This document shows, piece by piece, positions 44,129 through 53,670 of a stretch of 64,000 nucleotides of DNA. The stretch covers positions 3,218,506 to 3,282,505 of the forward strand of contig OX638316.1 in assembly GCA_951812525.1 (NCBI GenBank), read 5' to 3'. The notes under the pieces are model-generated. The model was given only the letters and a program-made list of their open reading frames with translations, ran no database searches and was not told the DNA's origin. The stretch is from an uncultured Poribacteria bacterium. Lineage in GTDB: Bacteria; Poribacteria; WGA-4E; WGA-3G. Numbering within the stretch: the first letter of the stretch is position 1; every line of letters starts with the position of its first letter. Made by a program: the position numbers and the translations under genes.

Positions 44129-47100
44129 ATGAAAACGAAGATATTTTCAATTTTTTTGACGTTGATTCTGTTTTCAAGTATGTATCTATTACCCAGCCTT
44201 GCGCAGGACTACACACAGTGGCATTTACCGGAAGGTGCCAAAGCCCGCATCGGAAAAGGCGGTGTATCTGAGCTAACATATTCCCCCGATGGCTCTCAAC
44301 TAGCAGTAGGCACTGAACTTGGGATTTGGATATACGACACACACGCAGGCACAGAGATTGATTGGCTCACGCCGGATCCATCCAATCCTACTTATGTTAC
44401 AAGTGTTACGTATTCCCCCGATGGTCGTTCACTCGCAGCGGGCGGTTCCCATAGGGTCTATTTGTGGGACGCTGTCGCAGGACAATCTGAAGATATACTC
44501 AAGGTTCCTGCTATTAACGGTTGGGTTTCTGGGGTCAATGGTGTGAAATATTCTCCCGATGGTCGCACGCTCGCAAGTGGGGGTTATGCTGACAATACAG
44601 TACGGTTGTGGGACCCCGTCACGGGTGCTTCTCTCGGAATTCTACGAGGACACACAAACCAGATTCACAGCATTGCCTTCAGTCCGGATGGCAAAATACT
44701 CGCGAGTGCCAGTGGTCGTAAATTCGGAGATGAAGATGTTGACAACACTGTAAGATTATGGGATACGGTGTCTGGCGTAGAAAAAGCGGTTCTCTCAGGT
44801 CATGCAGAGTATGTCAGTAGCGTCAGTTTCAGTCCGGATGGTAAAACCCTCGCAAGTGGAAGTAGGGATGCCACGATACGACTATGGGACGTTGGTACAG
44901 GGCAACTTTATTCTACACTTAAGGATGAAAGTGGAGTCCTGAGCGTCAGTTTCAGCCCCGATGGCAGGACTCTCGCAAGCGGAAATATGCGCGGAGGCGT
45001 CCAGTTGTGGGATATTGGTACAGGGCAACTCAAATCCACGCTTCGAGAACATACGAGTAATGTCGTGTCTGTTGCATTTAGTCCCGATGGTAGGACCGTC
45101 GCAAGTGGAAGTCTGGATGGTACGATACGGCTGTCGGATACTATCACTGGACAACTCATATCTACACTGCGAGGACATACACGTGAAGTTAAGAAAGTCG
45201 CGTTTTCTCGCGATGGTGTCACGCTCGTGATACAGGATTCCAAGGATGTGCAGTTGTGGAGTACTGTCACTGGACAACTTAAATTCACACTCCCTAATAA
45301 CGGATGGATATATGATATTGCCTATTCTCCCGATGGTCGCACGCTCGCTATTGCTGGGGCGGTTGACGTGCAACTATGGCGTGCTGACACAGGGCAGCAC
45401 AAAGCAACATTTATTGAACTTGAACGTGAACAGTACATTCTAAGTCTTGCCTATTCTCCAGATGGTACGACGATCGCAACTGGGAGTGTGAATGGCAAGA
45501 CGTATTTGTGGGATGCATTGTCCGGGGCACCTAAAGCCACGCTCTCAGGAGATGTAGAACGGGTTTATAGCATCGGTTTCAGTCCGGATAGTGCTATACT
45601 TGCCGGTGGAGGCGGACGTGCTGAAACTGTGCATCTGTGGGATACAAGCTCTGGTGCCCTTCTAAAAACTTTCGCAGAGCATCCAGAAGGTGTCATGAAT
45701 ATTGCCTTCAGTCCCGATGGCAATACACTCGCAGTGGAGACCCCAGGTGCGGGGTACTTTGATGCAAAAGTTGTACTGTGGGATGTTACCAGTGGGCAAC
45801 GCAAAGCCTCACTGCCAATCGCAAGATCCTGTTATTACTCTGGGGTCGCCTTTAGTCCTGATGGTGGCCTCGTCGCAAGTGGTGGGAATGGAGGACCCTT
45901 GTTAATGTGGGATGTTGCTACAGGTGAGTTATTAAATAGGTTTACTGGACATAGAGGTTGGATTCAGACGATCGCTTTTAGTCCGGATGGTGATACACTT
46001 GCCAGTGGAAGTATAGATGGCACAGTTTTCTTGTGGGATGTTACGCCGTTCGTTTCACAACGGCAAACCCAACAAGATACATACATAAAACAGACCGAAC
46101 GAGAGCTGGTGCAGCTGATATACTTCCGTCCGTCCGACCGTTTATCCCAACCAGGGATTGACGCAGCTTTAGACAAATTGATGAGGAACACACAGTACTT
46201 CTACACAGCCCGGATGCAGAGCCACGGTGGTAAAACTTTTGCTTTTGAAACCGATATTATTGGTAATGCTAAAGTACATCATGTGAATGGAAAGTTCAAC
46301 GATGCCTATTATCATGAGGATACCTACGACAGAGTACTCGAAGAGGTAGCTGAGCAGTTCGATATATCAAAGAATGTCTACCTTATTGCTGTAGATGTGA
46401 GTACCGAGGTCATTAACGATGCACACACCTGTGGGATAGGCGGCGGCGGTTGGAGTTCACGGGATAACGAGACATGGCGGCGAAGTTTCGGTGGGACAGC
46501 CATGATTCCGGCTTCTGGTGTCTGTTTTACCGAGCATATCGCTGCACATGAACTCGGACACGCTTTTGGCTTAGAACACGATTTTCGGGACGATGCATAT
46601 CTGATGGCTTACGGAACGCAAAAACGCTTGTCGGAAGGTGCCGCCGAATGGTTAGCTGCACATCGGTTCTTTAACCCAAGGCAAACCTTTTTCAATGAAA
46701 CCACAACAATTGGTATGATCTCTTCATTCGCCTCAGAGGAAAATACCCGTCGTCTGCGTTTTGAACTAACCGACCCAGAGGGCTTGCATCAGGTACAACT
46801 TCTTATCCCAACAGCTCCCGCTGATCCTGCACAAGGCACGAAGTTACATAGTTATCGATCCCTAAACGGTACAGGTCAGGCTGTTGAGTTTGTCGTCACT
46901 GGATTAGGGGATGATCCGGATACTGAAGTAACCCTGCAAGTAATTGATGGGTCTGGGAACATTACAAAACAGACCTTTCCTTTTGTGTTAGAGGGTGGCT
47001 TAGCAAACAGGTCTCCGGTGGCGGTCGGCACGATTCCATCCCAAACTGTGACGATTGGTGGTGATCCGAAAACGCTTGACATCTCGTCTTATTTTTCCGA

Positions 47101-48322
47101 TCCAGACGAAGATATTTTGAGTTATAATATTGAGTCATCCAATGAACATGTGGCAACGGTGAGTGTGACTGGAACCATACTTACAATTGTCCCAAGCGCT
47201 ATCGGTACCGCCAACATAGCACTGACAGCCAGTGATGGCAAATTGAGCGTCATACATCACTTTTCAGTCCATATTACCAGTCCACCCGTCGAAGAAACCC
47301 CAGAAGTTAGGGCTATCATAGCAACCGTCCGTACTGAGGATTTGGTGTTGTATCTCCCATTTGACGCTGGAACTGGAACGACAGCTGCAGATTCCTCGAA
47401 ACACCAGAATCACGGTACCCTTCACAAAGCGACATGGACAGATGGAAAAGACGGAAATGCTGTTGAGTTGACTGGCGAACCCGGCAGCTGGGTTGAAGTG
47501 CCAGATTCCCCCTCTTTAGACATTACCGATAAAATCACACTGATGGCGTGGGTGCATCCGACGCGGTTCACACATGAGTGGTTACGTATCATCGTCAAAA
47601 CATGGGCAGGAGACATTGCACCTTGGATGGTCTATGGACTCTATCAGCAAGGCGACTCCAACGGGAAAGTCGGTTTCATTATGTCTGTTGATGGCGGGCG
47701 AGAAGTGCGCTGCGGGAACGGACCAAGTCCGCAGCTACCCCTGAATGAATGGACACACCTTGCCGCAACCTACGATGGTACACGAATGAAACTTTACTAT
47801 AACGGTGAGTTAAAAGTGGAGACAGCCGCAACCGGTCAAATCGATACCAACGACGTGCCGTTGTCTATCGGTAGAAATAGTGAAAGCAATAGAGAACACT
47901 ACATCGGTCTGATTGACGAAGTGGCTATCTGGAGTGCTGCCTTGACTGAGTCCGAAATCAGACAGGCGATGGGAGACGCTTCTGTACAAGCAGCACCTAC
48001 GCTGGGTGCCTCGGTAGAAGTGTTGCCAACACAAACCGGTCTTTTGCCAAACTACCCCAATCCTTTCAATCCAGAGACGTGGCTGCCCTATCAGTTAGCA
48101 GATCCTGCTGATGTAACGCTACACATCTATTCGATAAATGGCACCTTAGTTCGCACACTATCCTTAGGGCATCAGGCTGCGGGTATGTATCACGGCAGAA
48201 GCCGTGCTGCATATTGGGATGGGCGCAATGCACAGAGTGAACCGGTCGCGAGTGGAATCTATTTTTACACTCTCACCGCCGGAGACTTCACCGCCACCAG
48301 AAAGATGCTGATACGCAAATAA
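44129..48322 (+). CDS. Secreted giant WD40 protein with zincin, cadherin-like, LamG and FlgD-like domains
   Basis: At 1397 residues this is the longest gene. ATG 44129 follows AAGGGATC. Signal peptide 1-25 is followed by QDYTQWHLPEGAKARIGKG, the N-terminus common to the WD40 group. About fifteen WD40 units span 40-645, a zincin domain carries HELGHAFGLEH at 807-817, a cadherin-like domain lies near 968-1055, a LamG domain near 1070-1285 (VLYLPFDAGTGTTAADSS), and the FlgD-like tail at about 1305-1397. The zincin region is a clear paralogue of that in the preceding gene. Probable surface or secreted protease/adhesin. Confidence 0.88.
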   Translation: MKTKIFSIFLTLILFSSMYLLPSLAQDYTQWHLPEGAKARIGKGGVSELTYSPDGSQLAVGTELGIWIYDTHAGTEIDWLTPDPSNPTYVTSVTYSPDGRSLAAGGSHRVYLWDAVAGQSEDILKVPAINGWVSGVNGVKYSPDGRTLASGGYADNTVRLWDPVTGASLGILRGHTNQIHSIAFSPDGKILASASGRKFGDEDVDNTVRLWDTVSGVEKAVLSGHAEYVSSVSFSPDGKTLASGSRDATIRLWDVGTGQLYSTLKDESGVLSVSFSPDGRTLASGNMRGGVQLWDIGTGQLKSTLREHTSNVVSVAFSPDGRTVASGSLDGTIRLSDTITGQLISTLRGHTREVKKVAFSRDGVTLVIQDSKDVQLWSTVTGQLKFTLPNNGWIYDIAYSPDGRTLAIAGAVDVQLWRADTGQHKATFIELEREQYILSLAYSPDGTTIATGSVNGKTYLWDALSGAPKATLSGDVERVYSIGFSPDSAILAGGGGRAETVHLWDTSSGALLKTFAEHPEGVMNIAFSPDGNTLAVETPGAGYFDAKVVLWDVTSGQRKASLPIARSCYYSGVAFSPDGGLVASGGNGGPLLMWDVATGELLNRFTGHRGWIQTIAFSPDGDTLASGSIDGTVFLWDVTPFVSQRQTQQDTYIKQTERELVQLIYFRPSDRLSQPGIDAALDKLMRNTQYFYTARMQSHGGKTFAFETDIIGNAKVHHVNGKFNDAYYHEDTYDRVLEEVAEQFDISKNVYLIAVDVSTEVINDAHTCGIGGGGWSSRDNETWRRSFGGTAMIPASGVCFTEHIAAHELGHAFGLEHDFRDDAYLMAYGTQKRLSEGAAEWLAAHRFFNPRQTFFNETTTIGMISSFASEENTRRLRFELTDPEGLHQVQLLIPTAPADPAQGTKLHSYRSLNGTGQAVEFVVTGLGDDPDTEVTLQVIDGSGNITKQTFPFVLEGGLANRSPVAVGTIPSQTVTIGGDPKTLDISSYFSDPDEDILSYNIESSNEHVATVSVTGTILTIVPSAIGTANIALTASDGKLSVIHHFSVHITSPPVEETPEVRAIIATVRTEDLVLYLPFDAGTGTTAADSSKHQNHGTLHKATWTDGKDGNAVELTGEPGSWVEVPDSPSLDITDKITLMAWVHPTRFTHEWLRIIVKTWAGDIAPWMVYGLYQQGDSNGKVGFIMSVDGGREVRCGNGPSPQLPLNEWTHLAATYDGTRMKLYYNGELKVETAATGQIDTNDVPLSIGRNSESNREHYIGLIDEVAIWSAALTESEIRQAMGDASVQAAPTLGASVEVLPTQTGLLPNYPNPFNPETWLPYQLADPADVTLHIYSINGTLVRTLSLGHQAAGMYHGRSRAAYWDGRNAQSEPVASGIYFYTLTAGDFTATRKMLIRK

Positions 48323-48335
48323 TATTTCTTCTAAT

Positions 48336-48430
48336 GTAGGGGTAGGTATTGTGCATACCCAATTTCGTTGCACGAAGATGCTGTGCTTCGTCTGCTAGTG
48401 CTGTATGAGCAATCTCCCGATCGCTACATG
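48336..48430 (+). repeat. Compound GTAG repeat block, paralogous to 56441-56534
   Basis: GTAGGGGTAGGTATTGTG with CATACCC, then a CTTCG-containing hairpin, then a GTATGAGCAATCTCCCGATC unit (48403-48430). The same order occurs after the gene ending at 56427, including the TTCTTCTAAT just upstream. Confidence 0.7.
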
Positions 48431-48448
48431 GAAAAAAGGAGACTTTCT

Positions 48449-50014
48449 ATGAAAACAAAGTTATTTTCATTTTTTTTCACATTCTTTCTGTGCTTAATAC
48501 TCCTCCTTCCGCAGACTTATGCCCAAAATTATACAACATTACGTTTATCTGAATTTGCCAAAGGACCTGTGGGTTCAGGCAGCATCAACAGCATACAGTT
48601 TTCTCCTGATGGCAAACTTCTGGCAGTTGCGAGTTCCACCAGTATTTGGATATACGATGTTGACACCAGTAAAGAACTGTATCGATTCATAGGACATGTG
48701 CAGACTGTTTCGAGTATAGCGTTCAGTCCGAATAGTAAAATGTTAGCGAGTGGAAGTTGGGATCAAACCGTCCGCTTATGGGATCCAAAAAAGGGGACGC
48801 ACCTGCGGACACTCACTGGGCATACAGGTAGGGTCCATAGCGTAGCGTTCAGTCCAAATGGTCGAACATTGGCAAGTAGCGGTGCTGACAAAATCGTCCG
48901 CTTGTGGGATACCGGAAAAGGCACACACAAACACGATCTCATTGGACATACAGCTGAAGTCTATAGTGTAGCCTTCAGTCCGAATGGTCGAACATTGGCG
49001 AGTGGCGGATGGGATGCCACTATCCGCTTATGGGATACCGGAAAAGGCACACACAAGCAGACGCTTAGACGTCGTACGGATAGGTTCAGTAGTGTAGCCT
49101 TCACGCCAGATGGTCAGATCCTTGTAAGTGTGGGTGGTAGACAGATTCGCTTGTGGGATCTCTCAACAGGCAGGGTAACAGAGACACTCACAGGACGGCA
49201 TACGGACAGTGTCAGTAGTATATCTATCAGTCGAGATGGTCAAGCACTCGCGAGTGGGAGCAGGGATACTACCATTCGTGTGTGGGAACTCCCATCTGGC
49301 AAGTACAGGCGATCGCTCATGGGGCATACCGGTAGTATTAGTAGCGTATCCTTCAGTCCAGATGGTAAGGCCCTGGCAAGTCGAAGTGGAACCGAAATTC
49401 GCTTGTGGGATCTCTCAGCTGGCATATTCACTGAGGGAGAAAACGAATTTAATAAAATGGGCAAACGTACGGGTTTTATCTGGGGAATCGGGGTTGGCAC
49501 CGGAACGACAAGTTACACACAATCTCTTGTTGAATATTGGGGAACCGCTTATGAAGGTCCCACGGTAACAGAACGCGGACGCGAGTCCGCTTTTGTAACC
49601 GATATCAGAATAGGACACGGATTTTCGGAGCAGTTCCTACTTTACTATACAAGTCGAATCACATGGCTACCGTTGCGCAATCTTTACAAGGACACTATGG
49701 TTGCCAACGGCACAGCTGGCGTTGGACTCACGATCTATCCTCTGTATAAATATAATTTTTATCTTACAGGTTCTGTCGGATTAGCAACCTTGGCAACATG
49801 GTTTCCACCCTTTGAATTGGACCAAGCACGCGCAACAGGGATGGCAGTTTCAGCAGGAATCGGTTACGAATTCTTCCGCCACTGTTCTCTTGACCTTACG
49901 GTAAGTTTCGGCAACGCCTCCGCAAAGCAAATTGAGCAACTGAGGCTGAATGAGGCTGAGCTGACAAATGAGGTCGTCACTGTTATATTGACGCTTAACG
50001 GACTTGCCTACTAA
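48449..50014 (+). CDS. WD40 propeller fused to an outer-membrane-type beta-barrel
   Basis: ATG 48449 follows AAAAAAGGAGACTTTC. The 521-residue protein has a signal peptide (1-25), about seven WD40 units (45-335; FSPNGRTLASSGADKIVRLWD), then instead of a protease or tail it has a C-terminal part of some 175 residues with alternating strands (GFIWGIGVGTGTTSY, FLLYYTSRITWLP, GTAGVGLTIYPLYKYNFYLTGSVGLATL, AGIGYEFFRHCSLDLTVSFG) ending in NGLAY. This fits an eight-stranded membrane barrel. It could anchor a propeller on the outer membrane. The arrangement is rare; topology is inferred. Confidence 0.78.
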   Translation: MKTKLFSFFFTFFLCLILLLPQTYAQNYTTLRLSEFAKGPVGSGSINSIQFSPDGKLLAVASSTSIWIYDVDTSKELYRFIGHVQTVSSIAFSPNSKMLASGSWDQTVRLWDPKKGTHLRTLTGHTGRVHSVAFSPNGRTLASSGADKIVRLWDTGKGTHKHDLIGHTAEVYSVAFSPNGRTLASGGWDATIRLWDTGKGTHKQTLRRRTDRFSSVAFTPDGQILVSVGGRQIRLWDLSTGRVTETLTGRHTDSVSSISISRDGQALASGSRDTTIRVWELPSGKYRRSLMGHTGSISSVSFSPDGKALASRSGTEIRLWDLSAGIFTEGENEFNKMGKRTGFIWGIGVGTGTTSYTQSLVEYWGTAYEGPTVTERGRESAFVTDIRIGHGFSEQFLLYYTSRITWLPLRNLYKDTMVANGTAGVGLTIYPLYKYNFYLTGSVGLATLATWFPPFELDQARATGMAVSAGIGYEFFRHCSLDLTVSFGNASAKQIEQLRLNEAELTNEVVTVILTLNGLAY

Positions 50015-50036
50015 GTGCTATGTCCATTTTAACTTT

Positions 50037-50062
50037 GTAGATGTGGTTTGTAACCGCACTGG
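50037..50062 (+). repeat. GTAG-type palindromic repeat
   Basis: GTAGATGTGGTT-TGT-AACCGCACT: the stem ATGTGGTT / AACCGCA(C) uses G-T pairs. It is a sequence relative of the hairpin at 17176. Confidence 0.7.
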
Positions 50063-50145
50063 ACAAAAATATTCAGAAACATTACATTTACCCACAATTT
50101 GAAAGTGGATGAAGCATTAGGTGTTTCCTTAGCAAGAGGTAAATT

Positions 50146-50898
50146 ATGAGCAAAAAAGGCGTATCACGGTTTTTTATAACAGTGGGATCGATGATAGTTT
50201 TGTTTGCATTCAACTTCATCAATTTGAATCTTATCGGTTGTGGGGCGGACGAAGCAGAAACCGAGAGCGGAACAGAACAACTCACGGATGAAGAACAGAA
50301 AAATCTGATCCGATTTGTAGAATACGTGCTTTTCCCAACAACCCCTTACATAGATAAATCGTGGGTAGAAATAGTCCCGGAAGAGGAGGTGGCGGAAGGG
50401 GAGCCAATTGACTTCGCAGCAGAGACCGCAGCGATCCAACAGACCTTCAACGAATTTTATAATGCCTATAACATAAATAGTGCACGCGCTGTTTTAGAGA
50501 CTTTCTGGTCTCGTGGCATCAGATTTCAAGGGAAGTTGAGTAAGGCTACAGCGAGATCCTACATTGAGACTAGATTTGTTGAAGCGAAGCGTGGGGGAGG
50601 GAAAGCCGCCTGGGGACCAACGCCTGAATTGGCAGCATTTTATATCCGTCGCGCGTATGTCCAGGCTCCCTATCCCGAAGCGAGCGCGTACGGGTTTAAT
50701 GGACCAAGCGTCAGCTTTGATGGAGATGACGTAAATCCGTTTAATGCTATCACCTATCTGTATCTGGTAAAACAAGGCGGTAGATGGTTAATTAATCAGC
50801 TTTCTACTGTTAGTCCACCTCAGAAATACTTTGACGATCCGGAATATGAAGCCCCTTTAACTACAATAGAATGGACTCCGCTTCCTGCTAACCGTTGA
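50146..50898 (+). CDS. Lipoprotein with NTF2/SnoaL-like fold
   Basis: ATG 50146 follows AAGAGGTAAATT. The 250-residue product has a long N-terminal hydrophobic stretch and lipobox LIGC (C32), an acidic linker, and a core IQQTFNEFYNAYNINSARAVLETFWSRGIRFQGK ... YLYLVKQGGRWLINQLSTV, which fits the alpha+beta cone of NTF2-like proteins. No catalytic residues stand out. It lies 28 bases upstream of the matrixin-TPR gene and is probably cotranscribed, perhaps as an accessory surface lipoprotein. Confidence 0.65.
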   Translation: MSKKGVSRFFITVGSMIVLFAFNFINLNLIGCGADEAETESGTEQLTDEEQKNLIRFVEYVLFPTTPYIDKSWVEIVPEEEVAEGEPIDFAAETAAIQQTFNEFYNAYNINSARAVLETFWSRGIRFQGKLSKATARSYIETRFVEAKRGGGKAAWGPTPELAAFYIRRAYVQAPYPEASAYGFNGPSVSFDGDDVNPFNAITYLYLVKQGGRWLINQLSTVSPPQKYFDDPEYEAPLTTIEWTPLPANR

Positions 50899-50925
50899 CG
50901 GTTCCATCTTCTAGAGACCCACATT

Positions 50926-53433
50926 ATGCAAATAAAAACACTTCATTTCCTCTTTACCCTTACGCTAATGGTTATTGTCTGTATAACACCAGCAGTCGCA
51001 CAAAACGCCACCGATAGTGAAACCAGAACAGACACTGCACCAGATTATTTCGATCAGGTCACACTATTCTCGGACGGCAGAATCACGCGCTTTACAGACA
51101 TGCCAATTTGGGTGCATATCTCCCCGACCCTCAAAGCACTCCCTTATTTACCCGAGATCCGTTATGCCATGAACACTTGGGAGACCGCATCCGACAGGAA
51201 AATTCGTTTTCAAGAAACTAAAAACTTGGAGCAAGCAGACATCCGCGTTACCACAACCGACAGTTCTCGTCTAAGATTCTTAGATACACAACTCGGCAGT
51301 GCTGAGTTAACGCGGCTTGCGCAAGACACATACACCGTCTCCGGCAATGATGTCCAGATACAAAATAACAAGACTAATCAAATTTCAAACACAGCAGCCA
51401 ATTTCACCGTAGAGGTAATCCTTGTATTAGAGGGTGATGGCACGACTGGAGAACTGACGCAAGCAGAGATGCGCACGGTCTGCTTGCATGAGTTTGGACA
51501 TGCCATCGGATTGTGGGGACACAGTCCCGATCCCCTTGATGTTTGTCATGCCACGGCGGCAACCCAATACCCAACTCCCCGCGATATCAGAACCTTGCTC
51601 AAACTTTACAACACGCCACTGCATACACCACAGCACGAAACCGCTATTAACTTATTAAAGAAGGAACTCCAACCAAACACGAGACGTGCCCGCCCACACT
51701 ACCTTCTCGGTGCCGTCTACTTTGACAAAGGCGACACGGCACTCGCAATCGCCAGTTTTCAGAACTGCCTCGGAATCGATCCTAATTATGAACCCGCAAG
51801 AGAGAAACTGATTCAGGCTTATGAAAAAACAGGACAGGCACACCAAGCCATTCGTCTTGTTGAACAAAGAGTGAAGAACCAGCATGGACATCGCGACTTC
51901 CGCGAGAGTGCCGACTCCTATAACGTCCTCGGCACGCTCCATTACCGACAAGGCGATATAGACAAAGCGATACAAGCATTTGAGAATGCTCTTGAACGTT
52001 CACCGCATCACAAAGCCGCAAAACGAAACCTACACCAACTCCTTCGCGAAAAAGCCTTTAATGCCTTGAAGATGAATGCTTTTGACGAGGCGACCATATA
52101 TTTTGAAAGAGCCATTCATCTCGACCCGCTAAATGCGACCACCTATCGACTCATGGGAGATGGATATGTCCACGTCTCTCAGTTTTCAAAAGCGATTGGA
52201 TACTACCAAAAAGCATTAGAAGTCGCTCCCAACGATGAGGTGACACAGAAGAATCTCACGCACTGCTATAATAACTATGGCGTGACGCTCAGGAATAACG
52301 GCAAATGGGATGAGGCGATCCGCGCCTACCAGAACGCCTTGAAGTTACAACCTACCTATCAACTCGCCAAAACAAACCTCAGCGATGTCCTGTGGGAGAA
52401 AGCGAATGCCTACCGACAATCTGGACGTTCCGCCGACGCAATTGCTACGTATCTTGAATTGCGGAAACTCCATCCAGACGATACAGATATCGCCAGTTTG
52501 CTTGGAGAGTTATATCTTAAAGTGCGAGATTATCCGGCAGCGATTTCGGCATTTCATAAAGTCTACACGGCACTCCCCACCGACAAACAGGCACAGCATA
52601 ATCTCATCGCTGCCTACCTACAATATGCGCAATCCTTGAGAGAGCGAAGAAACTATACTGCTGCAGCGACCGAGCTCCAAAAAGCAATAAATTTCTTTCC
52701 CACTGATCTCAAGCTCCGTCTGAGTTTATCCCAAGTATACCAGCGTATAGGCAAATACGATCAAGCACGAGACGAATTGAAATATATTTTGGTTCAAGAC
52801 CCCGATAATGAAAACGCAAAAACGGAACTCCTGAACCTCCAAATCCGGCGCGGAAACGCCTTGATGAATCGGAAGAGATACGCAGAAGCGGTTGCTATCT
52901 TTGAGGAGATTCCAGCATCTGCAAAAACCGTCGATATGCGCAACATGATTGGCTATCTCTATCTCGTGCAGGATGAACATCTTAAGGCGTTGGCGACTTT
53001 TGAAACGGTTCTCACTAACCACCCAAGGAATACCGTCGCGTATCAGAATGTGCTCTCACTTGAATCGCAACTGGAAGTGGCTCTTCACGAGACACAAACT
53101 GCTGCACAGACAAACACCGACCCTAACGAAGCTACATCACTCCCCGATACAATAGAGCCTACGCCTGATCCCACCGCAGAAAAATTGTCCCGTGTGCAGT
53201 GTGTTCTTGCCCGTTGTTTAATGAATCGCAAGCAACCTAAAAATGCACTGGAGAAATACCGACAGGCTTTAGAAGCGAAACCCTATACACCGGAATTGCA
53301 AGTGCTCCTGATTGACACCGGTAGATGGCTCGCCAATCAGTTCCAGAAGCGAAACGATACCGATAGTTATGACGAGATTGTGCGTTGGATGACGGAGTTG
53401 GATAGCGATTTTAAAGAGTCGCTTGAACCCTAA
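50926..53433 (+). CDS. Secreted matrixin-like metalloprotease with TPR repeats
   Basis: The 835-residue protein starts at ATG 50926. Signal peptide 1-25 (CITPAVA). The protease part (about 40-225) carries HEFGHAIGLWGHS at 188-200; the third His is one residue further than in classical matrixins, a variant common in bacterial relatives. From about 230 to 830 come many TPR units (ARPHYLLGAVYFDKGDTALAIASFQNCLGIDPN, YNVLGTLHYRQGDIDKAIQAFENALERSP). TPRs would bind partner proteins. Fusion of a metzincin to a long TPR superhelix in one exported protein is uncommon. Confidence 0.85.
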   Translation: MQIKTLHFLFTLTLMVIVCITPAVAQNATDSETRTDTAPDYFDQVTLFSDGRITRFTDMPIWVHISPTLKALPYLPEIRYAMNTWETASDRKIRFQETKNLEQADIRVTTTDSSRLRFLDTQLGSAELTRLAQDTYTVSGNDVQIQNNKTNQISNTAANFTVEVILVLEGDGTTGELTQAEMRTVCLHEFGHAIGLWGHSPDPLDVCHATAATQYPTPRDIRTLLKLYNTPLHTPQHETAINLLKKELQPNTRRARPHYLLGAVYFDKGDTALAIASFQNCLGIDPNYEPAREKLIQAYEKTGQAHQAIRLVEQRVKNQHGHRDFRESADSYNVLGTLHYRQGDIDKAIQAFENALERSPHHKAAKRNLHQLLREKAFNALKMNAFDEATIYFERAIHLDPLNATTYRLMGDGYVHVSQFSKAIGYYQKALEVAPNDEVTQKNLTHCYNNYGVTLRNNGKWDEAIRAYQNALKLQPTYQLAKTNLSDVLWEKANAYRQSGRSADAIATYLELRKLHPDDTDIASLLGELYLKVRDYPAAISAFHKVYTALPTDKQAQHNLIAAYLQYAQSLRERRNYTAAATELQKAINFFPTDLKLRLSLSQVYQRIGKYDQARDELKYILVQDPDNENAKTELLNLQIRRGNALMNRKRYAEAVAIFEEIPASAKTVDMRNMIGYLYLVQDEHLKALATFETVLTNHPRNTVAYQNVLSLESQLEVALHETQTAAQTNTDPNEATSLPDTIEPTPDPTAEKLSRVQCVLARCLMNRKQPKNALEKYRQALEAKPYTPELQVLLIDTGRWLANQFQKRNDTDSYDEIVRWMTELDSDFKESLEP

Positions 53434-53457
53434 CTTCACTGGCTTTCAATTTAATTG

Positions 53458-53482
53458 GTATACGAGGTTTCTAACCTCGCCA
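53458..53482 (+). repeat. CGAGGTT-type palindromic repeat
   Basis: Perfect stem CGAGGTT / AACCTCG with TCT loop (53463-53479), preceded by GGTAT in place of GTAG. Confidence 0.75.
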
Positions 53483-53575
53483 CCGATAGCGTATAGATAA
53501 TTGCGACTGTTCCTATAATTAATAATTCGGCAGAAGTTCTATAATCCTGAGAATCTCAAAAACCCTATCTTCAAT

Positions 53576-53650
53576 GTAGGAGCGATCTCCTGATCGCGAC
53601 ATTTGTAACATACAACATTTTCTGTAGTAGCGATCTCCCGATCGCGACAT
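53576..53650 (+). repeat. Two GTAG-type palindromic repeats
   Basis: Copies at 53576-53603 and 53624-53650, with stem GCGATC / GATCGC and loops TCCT and TCCC. They lie 20 to 95 bases upstream of the WD40 gene at 53671. In the second copy GTAGTAG replaces GTAGGAG. Confidence 0.85.
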
Positions 53651-53670
53651 TTCCAAAAAGGAGACCTTCC

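Noticed and set aside
43980-44342. A 120-residue minus-strand reading frame
   Set aside because: It consists of repeat DNA and the opposite strand of the WD40 gene start.
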